This document shows positions 18,514 through 27,741 of a DNA stretch of 64,000 nucleotides, piece by piece. The translations under genes and the position numbers were made by a program. The notes beneath the pieces are model-generated. The model was not told the origin of the DNA and ran no database searches. It worked only from the letters and a program-made list of their open reading frames with translations. Origin of the DNA: JAGVSR01 sp963750715 (GTDB taxonomy: Bacteria; Pseudomonadota; Alphaproteobacteria; Rhizobiales; Hyphomicrobiaceae); assembly GCA_963750715.1 (NCBI GenBank), contig CAVVRP010000012.1, positions 930,001 to 994,000 on the forward strand, written 5' to 3'. The stretch's first letter is position 1; each line of letters starts with the position of its first letter.

Positions 18514-18528
18514 TTAAATTTGACCTAA
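18514..18528. promoter_or_regulatory. Candidate CtrA box upstream of sciP
   Basis: TTAA-N7-CTAA, one mismatch from the CtrA consensus TTAA-N7-TTAA, centred about 48 nt before the sciP start. Within the 18474-18822 gap no other signal was seen; the mnmA promoter should also lie there. Confidence 0.6.
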
Positions 18529-18822
18529 GTCATTGAGTAAACATACCATAAATCATTGTCCCCGGGTAACCCTTACAGCCGGTAACCTTGACGGCGTTCG
18601 AAGTTCCGTACCATCCGGAAACAAACGCGCGGGCCCGAATTTAGTTGAGGCCGGCCAGCCAGGAAAACCGCCCGCGTCGAATGGCGAAATCGCCGTACTA
18701 TTGACATTCGGGCGGCTGATACCGTTTCTGACGGTTTGGCTAATTCCACCTTGGCAGGCCGCTGGGGGCAATCGTGTCGTGTGCCGGGCGTAAGCCCGCT
18801 TGCAACTTGGGATTTGTGCGAC

Positions 18823-20058
18823 GTGACGTCTGATCCAATCGCCGCCGCATTGCTTGCGCCCACGCCGACGACGCGCCGGGTGGTGGTCGCCATGTCCGGC
18901 GGCGTCGACAGTTCCGTGGTCGCTGCTCTTCTCAAGCGTCAGGGGCATGACGTCATTGGGCTGACGCTCCAGCTCTACGATCACGGCGAAGCCACCAGCC
19001 GCAAGGGAAGTTGCTGCGCCGGCCAGGACATCCAGGACGCGCGCCGGGTCGCAGAACTGCTTGGCTTCCCCCACTACGTCCTCAACTACGAAAAGCGCTT
19101 CGCCAATGCCGTGATGAACAGTTTCGCCGAGAGCTACATCGCCGGGGAAACTCCGATCCCTTGCGTCACGTGCAATCAGGACATCAAGTTCCGCGATCTG
19201 CTTGACATGGCCAAGGATCTAGGCGCCGACGCAATGGCGACCGGTCACTACATCCGCAAGGCGGACGGTCCGGCCGGCGCGCAACTGTTTCGGGCCGCCG
19301 ACAGCGACCGCGATCAAAGCTACTTCCTGTTCGCGACGACGCGCGAACAACTCGCCAGCCTGTGGTTCCCGCTCGGAGATCTGAAAAAGCCGCAGGTCCG
19401 GGCACTGGCATTGGAACTCGGCCTTCCCGTGGCAGAAAAGGCCGACAGCCAGGACATTTGCTTCGTACCGAAGGGCCGCTATACCGGCGTCATCGAACGC
19501 TTGAAGCCCGGCGCGCTGAAGCCCGGCGACATTGTTCACGCGGACGGTCGCGTCCTTGGCCGCCACGACGGCATCATCAACTACACGATCGGTCAGAGGC
19601 GCGGGCTGAAGATCCCCGGAACCGAGGCGCTCTACGTTGTCCGGCTCGACGCCGGCCGCAATGCTGTCGTGGTGGGACCACGTGACTTATTGCGTACGCG
19701 CGCACTTGTTCTTAGGAACACCAATTGGCTCGGCGATGGACAGCTCGCCGATGTTGCGGGAACAGATCTCTCCGTGCATGTACGCGTGCGGTCGTCGGCT
19801 CCGACACAGCCGGCCATGCTACGCCTCGCCGGAGACGGTGAGGTGACCGTAATACTTGGGGATGGAGACGACGGCATCGCTGCAGGCCAGGCCTGCGTGT
19901 TCTACGCTGATGGAGACCCGGGCGCCCGGGTCCTCGGAGGCGGGTGGATCGCACGGACAGTGAAGGCGCAGGATTTTCAGGCCGCAGAAATCCGGTTGGC
20001 CCATAAGACTGACATTGAGCCAGCGTTTACGTCGGTGCGTGTTTCGGGATCGCGTTGA
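18823..20058 (+). CDS. mnmA: tRNA 2-thiouridine synthase MnmA
   Basis: This is an enzyme of about 411 residues. The GTG at 18823 leaves about 19 residues before the conserved RRVVVAMSGGVDSSV, as in relatives; the frame is open to 18736. It has the PP-loop SGGVDSSV, a Cys pair in KGSCCAGQD, the catalytic Cys in PCVTCNQDIKF and the second catalytic Cys in SQDICFVPKG. C-terminal beta-barrel domains begin around the GRHDGIINYTIGQRRG block. It installs sulfur at U34 of tRNA-Lys, -Glu and -Gln. The methyltransferase pmtA follows 20 nt later on the same strand. Confidence 0.93.
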   Translation: MTSDPIAAALLAPTPTTRRVVVAMSGGVDSSVVAALLKRQGHDVIGLTLQLYDHGEATSRKGSCCAGQDIQDARRVAELLGFPHYVLNYEKRFANAVMNSFAESYIAGETPIPCVTCNQDIKFRDLLDMAKDLGADAMATGHYIRKADGPAGAQLFRAADSDRDQSYFLFATTREQLASLWFPLGDLKKPQVRALALELGLPVAEKADSQDICFVPKGRYTGVIERLKPGALKPGDIVHADGRVLGRHDGIINYTIGQRRGLKIPGTEALYVVRLDAGRNAVVVGPRDLLRTRALVLRNTNWLGDGQLADVAGTDLSVHVRVRSSAPTQPAMLRLAGDGEVTVILGDGDDGIAAGQACVFYADGDPGARVLGGGWIARTVKAQDFQAAEIRLAHKTDIEPAFTSVRVSGSR

Positions 20059-20078
20059 GAGAGGAGCCATCGAGGCTT

Positions 20079-20804
20079 ATGACAACAAATTTGCGGCAAA
20101 AACCCCGCCGCTTTTCCGTGCAGCTGGAACGATCCGGTGGCCGCATCACCGGCATCGGCCGCATCGACGAAGATGCCGTGAAGATGGCCTACCGGCGATG
20201 GGCCCCGGTCTATGACCAAACGTTTGGTAAGGTCGCGAACGAAGCGCGCCGCAGCGCCGTACAGAATCTCAACAGTCGCCGGGGGCGCATCCTCGAGATC
20301 GGCGTCGGCACGGGCCTCTCCCTGCCCGACTACAGTCGGCATCTGGAAATCGTCGGCATCGATTTGTCACCGGAAATGCTCGACAAGGCGCGCGAACGCG
20401 TTGCCAGCGACCGGCTTACGAATGTCGCCGGTCTGCACGAAATGGATGCCAGTGATCTGGCCTTTCCCGACGACAGCTTCGATGTCGTCGTTGCGATGTT
20501 CGTGATGACGGTTGTCCCCGAACCGGAAAAGGTCATGCGCGAGCTGGCACGCGTCTGTAAACCCGGCGGCGAGGTCATGCTCGTCAACCACTTCAGCCAG
20601 GAAGAAGGCGTGCGCGGATGGGTCGAGCGCCGTATGGCTCCGTTCGCCGAGATCATCGGTTGGCGACCCGTGTTCGACGTCGACCGCGTCATGGTGTGCG
20701 ACGAACTGAGCGTGGTCGAGCGCCAGTCGCTGAAGCCGTGGGGCATCTTCACGATGATGCGCTTCACCAAGTCGGCGGTTTCCCGCCGCCAGGCAGCCGA
20801 ATAA
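20079..20804 (+). CDS. pmtA: Phosphatidylethanolamine N-methyltransferase-like (PmtA)
   Basis: This is a class I SAM-dependent methyltransferase of about 241 residues (ATG at 20079). The opening AYRRWAPVYDQTFGKVANEA is typical of the Rhodobacter/Agrobacterium PmtA group. It is followed by the SAM motif ILEIGVGTGLSL, acidic GIDLSPEMLD, DASDLAFPDDSFD and a NHF/RRMAPFAEIIGW region. PmtA methylates phosphatidylethanolamine on the way to phosphatidylcholine at the inner membrane. The substrate is inferred from family resemblance; a ubiquinone-type methyltransferase is the main alternative. Confidence 0.75.
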   Translation: MTTNLRQKPRRFSVQLERSGGRITGIGRIDEDAVKMAYRRWAPVYDQTFGKVANEARRSAVQNLNSRRGRILEIGVGTGLSLPDYSRHLEIVGIDLSPEMLDKARERVASDRLTNVAGLHEMDASDLAFPDDSFDVVVAMFVMTVVPEPEKVMRELARVCKPGGEVMLVNHFSQEEGVRGWVERRMAPFAEIIGWRPVFDVDRVMVCDELSVVERQSLKPWGIFTMMRFTKSAVSRRQAAE

Positions 20805-20835
20805 CTGCAGGGCGCCGGGTCACACCGCCAATTCC

Positions 20836-20865
20836 TTGACAGTTCCTCAACCGCGTCCGTATAGA
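20836..20865 (+). promoter_or_regulatory. Sigma-70 type promoter of tRNA-Met
   Basis: A perfect -35 TTGACA (20836-20841), an 18-nt spacer and a -10 TATAGA (20860-20865) lie 11 nt before the mature tRNA. Confidence 0.8.
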
Positions 20866-20876
20866 CACGGGCTTGT

Positions 20877-20953
20877 GGCGGGATAGCTCAGGTGGTTAGA
20901 GCGAAGGTCTCATAATCCTTAGGTCGGCGGTTCAAGTCCGCCTCCCGCTACCA
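20877..20953 (+). tRNA. tRNA-Met (anticodon CAT)
   Basis: This is a complete 77-nt cloverleaf. The acceptor GGCGGGA pairs with TCCCGCT, ending in discriminator A and an encoded CCA. The D arm is GCTC ... GAGC, the anticodon loop is CTCATAA, and the T arm is GGCGG-TTCAAGT-CCGCC. The first acceptor pair is G-T and position 31-39 is T-T. The Watson-Crick-type G-rich stem typical of initiator tRNA is absent from the anticodon arm, so it is probably the elongator. A CAT anticodon read by TilS (isoleucine) cannot be fully excluded. Confidence 0.95.
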
Positions 20954-20961
20954 CGATCTTT

Positions 20962-21560
20962 TCAATTGATCGGCCGGGCATTGAGCGCTCGCGCATCGCC
21001 TCGTGCCCAGCTTTTGATCAGATAGGCGAGCACCGTCTTAGAGCCGGTGAAGGGTCCACGTTGGCGACCATGCCCGGAATGATTGGCAGGTTCTGCTCGT
21101 TATGGCCAGAGTGCTGCGATCCGTGCGCACCCGGATGAGATAATAGGTGTCGCCCTTCTCCGTCGTGGTGCTGTCGGCGCCAATGCGGTCGACCATCCCC
21201 TTCAGTTCGCCGTGGTTCAAGAAGTCGTACGCCGTCAGTTTGAGCACCGCCTGCTGCCCTGGCCGGACGAATGCGATATCATGCGGCCTGACTTGCGCTT
21301 CGACCAGCAGCGTCTCGTTCAACGGCACGATCCCAACGAGGTCTCGGCCCGGCTGGACGACCTGCCCCTGCTTCGTCCGCAATTCGTCTGCGCTCGAGCG
21401 GCTCGATTCCGAAAGTGCAGCGAGTTCAACGCGCGCGGTCGCCAGCTTTTCAACGCCGCGCCGCAATAGGTCGCGATCTTATCCTTGCGGCGGTCGCGCG
21501 ACTCTTGCGCGGTGCGGGGCCCGTCGGACCGAATGCTCCCTGTAAGGCATTCGCCTGGTC
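20962..21560 (-). pseudogene. Decayed HlyD-family type I secretion adaptor
   Basis: The remnant of a membrane-fusion protein reads across several frames. The longest open piece (21038-21466) contains family blocks QPGRDLVGIVPLNETLLVEA, RPHDIAFVRPGQQAVLKLTA and MVDRIGADSTTTEKGDTYYL. In a second frame the expected end appears (LPIIPGMVANVD), and in a third TGSKTVLAYLIKSWARG up to a stop at 20962. Between SADELR and GQVVQPG the conserved ~20-residue lipoyl-flanking segment is missing. The N-terminal half is gone. It abuts the 3' end of tRNA-Met, a frequent integration site, and no partner ABC protein remains nearby. Confidence 0.75.
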
Positions 21561-21633
21561 CTCCGAACCCTGGTAAATGGAATCCTATAAGGTTTCGAGA
21601 AGTAATTTACGGGTGGCTGCGAATTGGACATCC

Positions 21634-21861
21634 TCACAGTTTTTGGACGGCCCTTAGAGCTACCGGATCGAGGCCTTCGCCACCCTTGGAGGCGTGCTCG
21701 ATGATGGCCTTGCGCATGCGCGGTTCCCAGAACTTTTGGATGTGGTTGGCAATCGCCTTCACCGCCTTCTCCTCGCCCTGGATTGCCACGTTCTTTGCAA
21801 TTTGATTGGCCATCATGACAAGCTTTCCGGCCTGGTCGTGTTCGTGTTGACTAGACGGCAT
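21634..21861 (-). CDS. fdsD: Formate dehydrogenase delta subunit
   Basis: This 75-residue helical protein is the small subunit that ends fds operons. The central part LVMMANQIAKNVAIQ and HIQKFWEPRMRKAIIEH matches the FdsD pattern (MANQIA...F..PRM). It contributes to activity or maturation of the NAD-dependent enzyme. The start overlaps the fdhD stop by 11 nt, indicating translational coupling. It is the last gene of the five-gene operon. Confidence 0.9.
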   Translation of the reverse strand: MPSSQHEHDQAGKLVMMANQIAKNVAIQGEEKAVKAIANHIQKFWEPRMRKAIIEHASKGGEGLDPVALRAVQKL

Positions 21862-22705
21862 GTGTCATGACCTCAGCGCGGCGAAAGGAGCCCGTGCGTG
21901 GAAGCGCGAGGCGGGCGGGATGAGTGAAGACCTCGAAGCTGTCGCTCCGGGCAATGGCGATCAGCGTGATGCCGGCGGCATCCGCCGTCCGGATAGCAAG
22001 TGACGTTGGCGCGGATACTGCGATGATCACCGGCGCACCGATATGGGCGGACTTCTGCACCATCTCGACCGAAACGCGGCTGGTCAGGAGGATGACCCCC
22101 CATGCCGCATCGACATTGTTTTCGGCCAACGCACCCGCGAGCTTGTCGAGGGCATTATGACGGCCGACATCCTCGCGCACGCAGACGATGCCGCTTGCGT
22201 CGGTCCAGAACGCGGCGGCGTGGACCGCGCGTGTCTGTTGGTTGAGGGCCTGAACGGGAGCCAAGGCCGCTAGCGCGCGCTGCACACTGGCCGGATCGAT
22301 CCGCAGGGGAGAGGCGACTTCCGGCGGCGCCAGCACCGCCGCTTCGAGGCTTTCCACCCCGCATAGTCCACAGCCGGTCGGACCGGCGATGCTGCGTCGC
22401 CGTTCGGCGATGCGCCGGCCGGCCTTCGGCACGAGCCACATCCGAGCCTCGATGCCGCTGTCCTGTTCCACCACCTCGAAAGCGGCGATTTCAGACGTGT
22501 CTTCGATCAGGCCTTCGGTCAAGCTGAAACCGATGGCAAAATCCTTCAGATCCGAAGGTGTCGCCATCATCACGGCATGGGTCGAGCCATCAAAGACGAG
22601 CGCGACCGGTACCTCTTCGGGCACGGTCCGGGTGACGACGGAAACTTCCCCGCCGCCAACCCGCAGGCCCGTGATCGTTGCGGCCGGATCGCGCATCTCT
22701 ACCAT
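21851..22705 (-). CDS. fdhD: Formate dehydrogenase sulfurtransferase FdhD
   Basis: This 284-residue cytosolic protein moves sulfur from IscS to the molybdenum cofactor before insertion into formate dehydrogenase. The family Cys motif is TGCGLCGVESLE (about residues 135-146). Further conserved blocks are DLKDFAIGFSLTEGLI, CVREDVGRHNALDKLAGA and LLTSRVSVEMVQKSAHIGAP. It lies 10 nt after the alpha-subunit gene and overlaps fdsD, so it belongs to the operon (also called fdsC). Confidence 0.93.
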   Translation of the reverse strand: MVEMRDPAATITGLRVGGGEVSVVTRTVPEEVPVALVFDGSTHAVMMATPSDLKDFAIGFSLTEGLIEDTSEIAAFEVVEQDSGIEARMWLVPKAGRRIAERRRSIAGPTGCGLCGVESLEAAVLAPPEVASPLRIDPASVQRALAALAPVQALNQQTRAVHAAAFWTDASGIVCVREDVGRHNALDKLAGALAENNVDAAWGVILLTSRVSVEMVQKSAHIGAPVIIAVSAPTSLAIRTADAAGITLIAIARSDSFEVFTHPARLALPRTGSFRRAEVMTHAV

Positions 22706-22715
22706 CCGAGCAAGC

Positions 22716-25592
22716 TTATTCCGCCGCTTCCGCCGGCGCGATGCGGCGGCTCTTTTCGGCGAACTCTTCGTACTGCTTCTGGTAGTCCGTCGGCCCGTTC
22801 GAGGGCGAGACCTGGACGGCCGTCACCTTGAATTCCGGACAATTCGTCGCCCAGTCGGAGAAGTCCGTCGTGATGACATTCGCCTGCGTCATGGGATGGT
22901 GGAACGTGGTGTAGACGACGCCGGGGGCCACGCGGTCGGTGATCAACGCGCGCAGAGCCGTCTCGCCGGCGCGGCTGCGCATCGTTACCCATTCGCCATC
23001 CTTCACGCCACGCTGTTCGGCGTCGTGCGGATTGATCTCGAGCCGGTCCTCCTCGTGCCAGACGACGTTTTCGGTACGCCGGGTCTGGGCACCGACGTTG
23101 TACTGCGACAGGATGCGGCCAGTCGTCAGGATCAGCGGATAACGCGAGCCGGTACGCTCGTCGGTCGGCACGTACTCGGTCAGCATGAAGCGACCCTTGC
23201 CGCGCGTGAACTCGTCCGCGTGCATGACGGGCGAGCCCTCGGGGTGCTGCTCGTTGCACGGCCATTGGATGGAGCCGAGTTCGTCGAGCTTTTCGAAGCT
23301 GACGTCCGTGAACGTGGGCGTCAGCTCGGCGATCTCGTCCATGATTTCGCCGGCATCCTTGTAGTCCCACCTCAGGCCGAGCTTCTGGGCGATCAGCTGT
23401 GTGACTTCCCAGTCCGCGTAGCCGCTCTTTGGTCTCATCACCTTGCGCACGCGCTGGATGCGCCGTTCCGCATTGGTAAAGGTGCCGTCCTTTTCGAGGA
23501 AGGTGCAGCCCGGCAGGAAGACGTGCGCGTAGTTCGCCGTCTCGTTGAGGAACAGGTCCTGCACCACGACGCATTCCATCGCACCGAGACCGGCGGAGAC
23601 GTGATGTGTGTCGGGATCCGACTGCAGGATGTCCTCGCCCTGGATGTAGATCGCCTTGAATGTGCCTCCAACGGCGGCATCCAGCATGTTGGGAATGCGC
23701 AGGCCCGGCTCGGGGTCGATCTTGCAGTCCCACGCGCTTTCGAACAGCGCGCGAGCGGCTGGATCAGAGACGTGACGATAAGCCGTCAGCTCATGCGGGA
23801 ACGAGCCCATGTCGCAGGCGCCCTGTACGTTGTTCTGGCCGCGCAGCGGGTTCACGCCGACGCCGGGACGGCCGATGTTGCCGGTCGCCATGGCGAGGTT
23901 GGCGATGGCCATGACCGTGGAAGAGCCCTGACTATGCTCGGTGACGCCGAGGCCGTAATAGATCGCCGCGTTGCCGCCGGTCGCATACAGGCGGGCCGCT
24001 TCGCGCACCATCTGCGGATCGACGCCGGTGTACTTTTGCATTTCCTCAGGCGAGTTGGCCGGAGCGGAGACGAACTCGGCCCACTGCTGGAATTCATTCC
24101 AGTCACAGCGGTGACGCACGAACAACTCGTTGACGAGCTTCTCAGTGACGATGACGTGCGCCATCGACGTCAGCAGGGCGACGTTCGTGCCCGGCTGCAG
24201 CGGCAGGTGATAGTCGGCTTCGATGTGGGGCGACCGCACCAGATCGATCCGGCGCGGATCGGCGACAATCAGGCGGGCGCCTTCTCGCAGCCGCTTCTTC
24301 ATGCGGCTGGCGAACACGGGGTGGCCGTCGGTCGGGTTGGCGCCGATGACCAGCATGACATCGCAATGTTCGACCGAGTCGAAGTCCTGTGTGCCGGCGC
24401 TTTCACCGAACGTCTGCTTGAGGCCGTAGCCGGTCGGTGAATGGCAGACGCGAGCACACGTATCGACGTTATTGATCCCGAAGCCCTGGCGAATCAGCTT
24501 TTGCACGAGGAAGATGTCCTCGTTGGTGCAGCGCGACGACGTGATGCCGCCGACGGCGCCGCGGCTATACTGCTTCTGGATCCGAGTGAACTCGGAGGCG
24601 ACGCGGCCGATCGCTTCTTCCCACGTCGTCTCGCGCCACGGATCCGTGATCTTGTCGCGCACCATCGGCTTCATGACGCGGTCGCGGTGCGTCGCGTAGC
24701 CGTAGGCGAAGCGGCCCTTGACGCACGAGTGGCCGCGGTTGGCCTTGCCGTCCTTGTAGGGCACCATGCGCACGACTTCCTCGCCGCGCATCTCGGCCTT
24801 GAACGTGCAGCCGACGCCGCAATAGGCGCAGGTGGTAACGGCGGAATGCTCGGGCTGGCCGATCTCGATCAAGCTCTTTTCCGACAACGTCGCGGTGGGG
24901 CAAGCCTGCACGCAGGCGCCGCACGACACGCACTCCGACTGCAGGAAGTCTTCGTCCATGCTGGCAGCGACACGGCTGTCGAAGCCGCGGCCCGAAATCG
25001 TCAGTGCAAACGTACCCTGCACTTCCTCGCACGCGCGCACGCAACGATTGCAGACGATGCACTTCGAAGGATCGTAGGTGAAGTACGGGTTGGAAACGTC
25101 CTTCGGCAACCAGGCGTCATTGGCAACGCCGTCCTGCTTGGCGAATACGTGGTTCTCGCCCTCGTATCCGTAGCGAACCTGACGCAGGCCGACAGCACCG
25201 GCCATATCTTCCAGTTCGCAGTCGCCGTTGGCCGGGCAGGTCAGGCAGTCGAGCGGATGGTCGGAGATATAGAGTTCCATCACACCGTTGCGGATCTGCT
25301 TCAGGCGCGGGGTCTGCGTCTTGACGGAGATGCCGGGTGCGACGGGCGTGGTGCACGAAGCGGGGGATCCGTTGCGGCCCTCGATCTCGACGAGGCACAA
25401 GCGGCAGGAACCGAAGCTGTCGAGCATATCGGTCGCGCACAACTTCGGGATAGTGGTTCCCATTTCCATCGCGGCGCGCATGATGGAAGTGCCTTCGGGC
25501 ACCGTCACCGAAACGCCGTCGATGGTCAGAGTGACCATTTTTTCCGACTTGGAAGCCGGTGTCCCGTAATCGGTTTCCTTGATGAGTGTCAT
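22716..25592 (-). CDS. fdsA: NAD-dependent formate dehydrogenase alpha subunit
   Basis: This 958-residue molybdenum-containing catalytic subunit oxidises formate to CO2. Domain order: an N-terminal [2Fe-2S] domain (FGSCRLCLVEIEG), a His-Cys [4Fe-4S] motif (HPLDCLTCPANGDCE), two ferredoxin-type clusters (CIVCNRCVRACEE, CVSCGACVQACPTA), a further [4Fe-4S] motif (CAYCGVGC) and the bis-MGD domain. The molybdenum ligand appears to be the Cys in RVCHSPTGYG, so it is a Cys and not a selenocysteine enzyme. Electrons pass to FdsB/FdsG and NAD. Length and order match soluble methylotroph enzymes. It is third in the operon, 7 nt after fdsB. Confidence 0.96.
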   Translation of the reverse strand: MTLIKETDYGTPASKSEKMVTLTIDGVSVTVPEGTSIMRAAMEMGTTIPKLCATDMLDSFGSCRLCLVEIEGRNGSPASCTTPVAPGISVKTQTPRLKQIRNGVMELYISDHPLDCLTCPANGDCELEDMAGAVGLRQVRYGYEGENHVFAKQDGVANDAWLPKDVSNPYFTYDPSKCIVCNRCVRACEEVQGTFALTISGRGFDSRVAASMDEDFLQSECVSCGACVQACPTATLSEKSLIEIGQPEHSAVTTCAYCGVGCTFKAEMRGEEVVRMVPYKDGKANRGHSCVKGRFAYGYATHRDRVMKPMVRDKITDPWRETTWEEAIGRVASEFTRIQKQYSRGAVGGITSSRCTNEDIFLVQKLIRQGFGINNVDTCARVCHSPTGYGLKQTFGESAGTQDFDSVEHCDVMLVIGANPTDGHPVFASRMKKRLREGARLIVADPRRIDLVRSPHIEADYHLPLQPGTNVALLTSMAHVIVTEKLVNELFVRHRCDWNEFQQWAEFVSAPANSPEEMQKYTGVDPQMVREAARLYATGGNAAIYYGLGVTEHSQGSSTVMAIANLAMATGNIGRPGVGVNPLRGQNNVQGACDMGSFPHELTAYRHVSDPAARALFESAWDCKIDPEPGLRIPNMLDAAVGGTFKAIYIQGEDILQSDPDTHHVSAGLGAMECVVVQDLFLNETANYAHVFLPGCTFLEKDGTFTNAERRIQRVRKVMRPKSGYADWEVTQLIAQKLGLRWDYKDAGEIMDEIAELTPTFTDVSFEKLDELGSIQWPCNEQHPEGSPVMHADEFTRGKGRFMLTEYVPTDERTGSRYPLILTTGRILSQYNVGAQTRRTENVVWHEEDRLEINPHDAEQRGVKDGEWVTMRSRAGETALRALITDRVAPGVVYTTFHHPMTQANVITTDFSDWATNCPEFKVTAVQVSPSNGPTDYQKQYEEFAEKSRRIAPAEAAE

Positions 25593-25599
25593 CTTGTGC

Positions 25600-27177
25600 C
25601 TATTCCGCTGCGTCAGCGACTTTCGAGGGGGTTCGACCGAAGTCAGTCGGGAAATGCGTTAACGCGCTCATCACCGGATATGGGGTGAAGCCGCCCAAAG
25701 CGCAAAGAGAACCAAACTTCATCGTGTTACACAAGTCCTCGACAAGCGCGAGATTAGCGTCGCGGTTGTCGTTGGCCATGATCTTGTCCATCGTTTCGCG
25801 GCCGCGCACGGCGCCGATGCGGCACGGCGTGCACTTTCCGCAGCTCTCTATGGCGCAGAACTCGAACGCGAAGCGTGCCTGCTTGGCCATGTTGGCGGTA
25901 TCGTCGAATACCACGACGCCGCCGTGACCGATGAGCCCGTCCCTCGCCGCGAACGCCTCGTAGTCGAACGGCGTATCGAACAGGCGGCGCGGGAAATAGG
26001 CGCCAAGCGGTCCGCCTACCTGCACCGCCTTGACCGGCTTGCCGGTGTGCGTGCCACCGCCGATCGCGTCGACGAGTTCACCAAGCGTGACGCCGAATGA
26101 CGTCTCGAACAAGCCGCCGTGCATGATGTTACCGGCAAGCTGGATCGGCATCGTTCCGCGCGAGCGGCCCATGCCATAGTCGGCGTAGGTCTTGGCGCCT
26201 TCGGACAGGATGTAAGGCACGGCCGCCAGCGACAACACGTTGTTGATGACCGTCGGCTGGCCGAACAGGCCCTTGTGAGCGGGAAGCGGCGGCTTGGCGC
26301 GCACGAGTCCGCGCTTGCCTTCGAGGCTTTCGAGCAGGGAGGTTTCCTCGCCGCACACATAGGCGCCGGCACCCATGCGCACTTCGAGGTGGAAGGCATT
26401 CTTAGTCCCGGCGATCTTGTCGCCGAGAAGGCCCACCTTCTTCGCAGCGTCGATCGCTTCGTTGAGGGCGATTTCCGCATGAGGGTATTCCGAGCGAAGA
26501 TAGATGTAGCCGCGTGTAGCACCGACAGCGAGACCGGCGATCGTCATGCCCTCGATCAGCACGAAGGGATCGCCTTCCATAATCATGCGATCGGCGAAGG
26601 TGCCGCTGTCGCCCTCGTCCGCGTTGCAGACGACGTATTTCTGACGGCCCATCGGCGTGTCGTGGACAGTCTTCCACTTTATGCCAGTCGGGAAGCCGGC
26701 GCCGCCGCGACCGCGAAGTCCGGACTTGGTCACCTCTTCGACGATTTCGATCGGCTTCATCGTCAGGGCCTTCTCCAGGCCCTTGTAGCCGCCATGCACC
26801 TGGTAATCGGTGATCGACGCCGGATCCGTGATGCCGCAGCGCGCAAAGGTCAGGCGCGTCTGCCGCTTGAAGAACGGGATTTCCTCAACCGCCCCGACAG
26901 TGAAAGGATGCTGCAGGTCCTTGACCGGCCCACCCTTGGCAAAAGCTGCAACAAGCTTCGTCGCTCCCGCGGCATCCATCGGCCCGAAGCCGTAGCGGAC
27001 GCCGGCATCCTCGACTTCGACGAGAGGCTCGAGCCACAACATTCCGCGCGAACCGTTGCGGACGATTTCGAGCTTGATCTTCTGCTTCTTGGCGGCAGTC
27101 GCCAGCGCGGCGACGACATCATCGGCGCCACAGGCGATGGCGGCGGCATCGCGGGGAACGAAAACGCGCATCGTCAT
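25600..27177 (-). CDS. fdsB: NAD-dependent formate dehydrogenase beta subunit
   Basis: This is a protein of about 525 residues starting at the ATG at 27177, which overlaps the fdsG stop by 4 nt. The N-terminal ~110 residues form a thioredoxin-like domain. The rest is NuoF-like: the NADH/FMN site GRGGAGFPTGIKWK, the FMN segment YVVCNADEGDSGTF, and a [4Fe-4S] motif ESCGKCTPCRIG near the end. It is the diaphorase part that hands electrons from formate oxidation to NAD. Confidence 0.95.
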   Translation of the reverse strand: MTMRVFVPRDAAAIACGADDVVAALATAAKKQKIKLEIVRNGSRGMLWLEPLVEVEDAGVRYGFGPMDAAGATKLVAAFAKGGPVKDLQHPFTVGAVEEIPFFKRQTRLTFARCGITDPASITDYQVHGGYKGLEKALTMKPIEIVEEVTKSGLRGRGGAGFPTGIKWKTVHDTPMGRQKYVVCNADEGDSGTFADRMIMEGDPFVLIEGMTIAGLAVGATRGYIYLRSEYPHAEIALNEAIDAAKKVGLLGDKIAGTKNAFHLEVRMGAGAYVCGEETSLLESLEGKRGLVRAKPPLPAHKGLFGQPTVINNVLSLAAVPYILSEGAKTYADYGMGRSRGTMPIQLAGNIMHGGLFETSFGVTLGELVDAIGGGTHTGKPVKAVQVGGPLGAYFPRRLFDTPFDYEAFAARDGLIGHGGVVVFDDTANMAKQARFAFEFCAIESCGKCTPCRIGAVRGRETMDKIMANDNRDANLALVEDLCNTMKFGSLCALGGFTPYPVMSALTHFPTDFGRTPSKVADAAE

Positions 27178-27647
27178 GCCCCGGCCTCCTTGAGGATGGC
27201 ATCGAGTTTGTCGGCGTCGAGACGTCCAACGATGCGGCCGTTGATCATGGCGGAGGGGGCCGTGGCGCACAGTCCGAGGCAATAGATTGGCTCGAGCGAT
27301 ACCCGGCCATCGGCAGTGGTGTTCCCACATTCGACGCCGAGTCGATCTTCGGCGCGCTTGACGAGATCCTCGCAGCCCATCGACTGACAAGCCTCGGCGC
27401 GGCACAACTTCAGGACAATGCTGCCGGCCCGTTCACCGCGGAAGTCGTGATAGAAGGTGACGACGCCATGCACTTCGGCGCGCGACAGGTTGAGTTCACT
27501 CGCAATGACGGGGACCGCATCCTGCGGCACATGCCCAAAGGCTTGCATGCAGCTGTGGAGGATCTCCATCAAGGGCCCTTCCCGGTGCCGATGCAGAGCG
27601 ACAAGCTCTCGCGTGCGTTTTTCGCTCCACGGTTCGAAACGGATCAT
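27174..27647 (-). CDS. fdsG: NAD-dependent formate dehydrogenase gamma subunit
   Basis: This 157-residue NuoE-like subunit carries one [2Fe-2S] cluster. Cluster Cys residues are seen in LCRAEACQSMGC and PIYCLGLCATAP. The helical N-terminal part includes MEILHSCMQAFGHVPQDAVP, and VVTFYHDFR is typical. It is the first gene of the operon fdsG-fdsB-fdsA-fdhD-fdsD. A perfect palindrome lies 95-111 nt upstream, the likely regulator site. Confidence 0.94.
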   Translation of the reverse strand: MIRFEPWSEKRTRELVALHRHREGPLMEILHSCMQAFGHVPQDAVPVIASELNLSRAEVHGVVTFYHDFRGERAGSIVLKLCRAEACQSMGCEDLVKRAEDRLGVECGNTTADGRVSLEPIYCLGLCATAPSAMINGRIVGRLDADKLDAILKEAGA

Positions 27648-27741
27648 TCGGGCGTTCTCCTAGACCCCACTTTGTCAGTGGGGCATGACACCAGGTTGCA
27701 TTGCAATCAATAACGACGTTCCGTTCTGCGATAGGAAAATC

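Noticed and set aside
22389..25688. Two long plus-strand frames (683 and 415 codons) over fdsA
   Set aside because: They mirror the formate dehydrogenase alpha subunit; composition is Arg/Asp/His/Gly-rich without domains.
26119..27285. 388-codon plus-strand frame over fdsB
   Set aside because: Antisense shadow of a complete NuoF-like gene.
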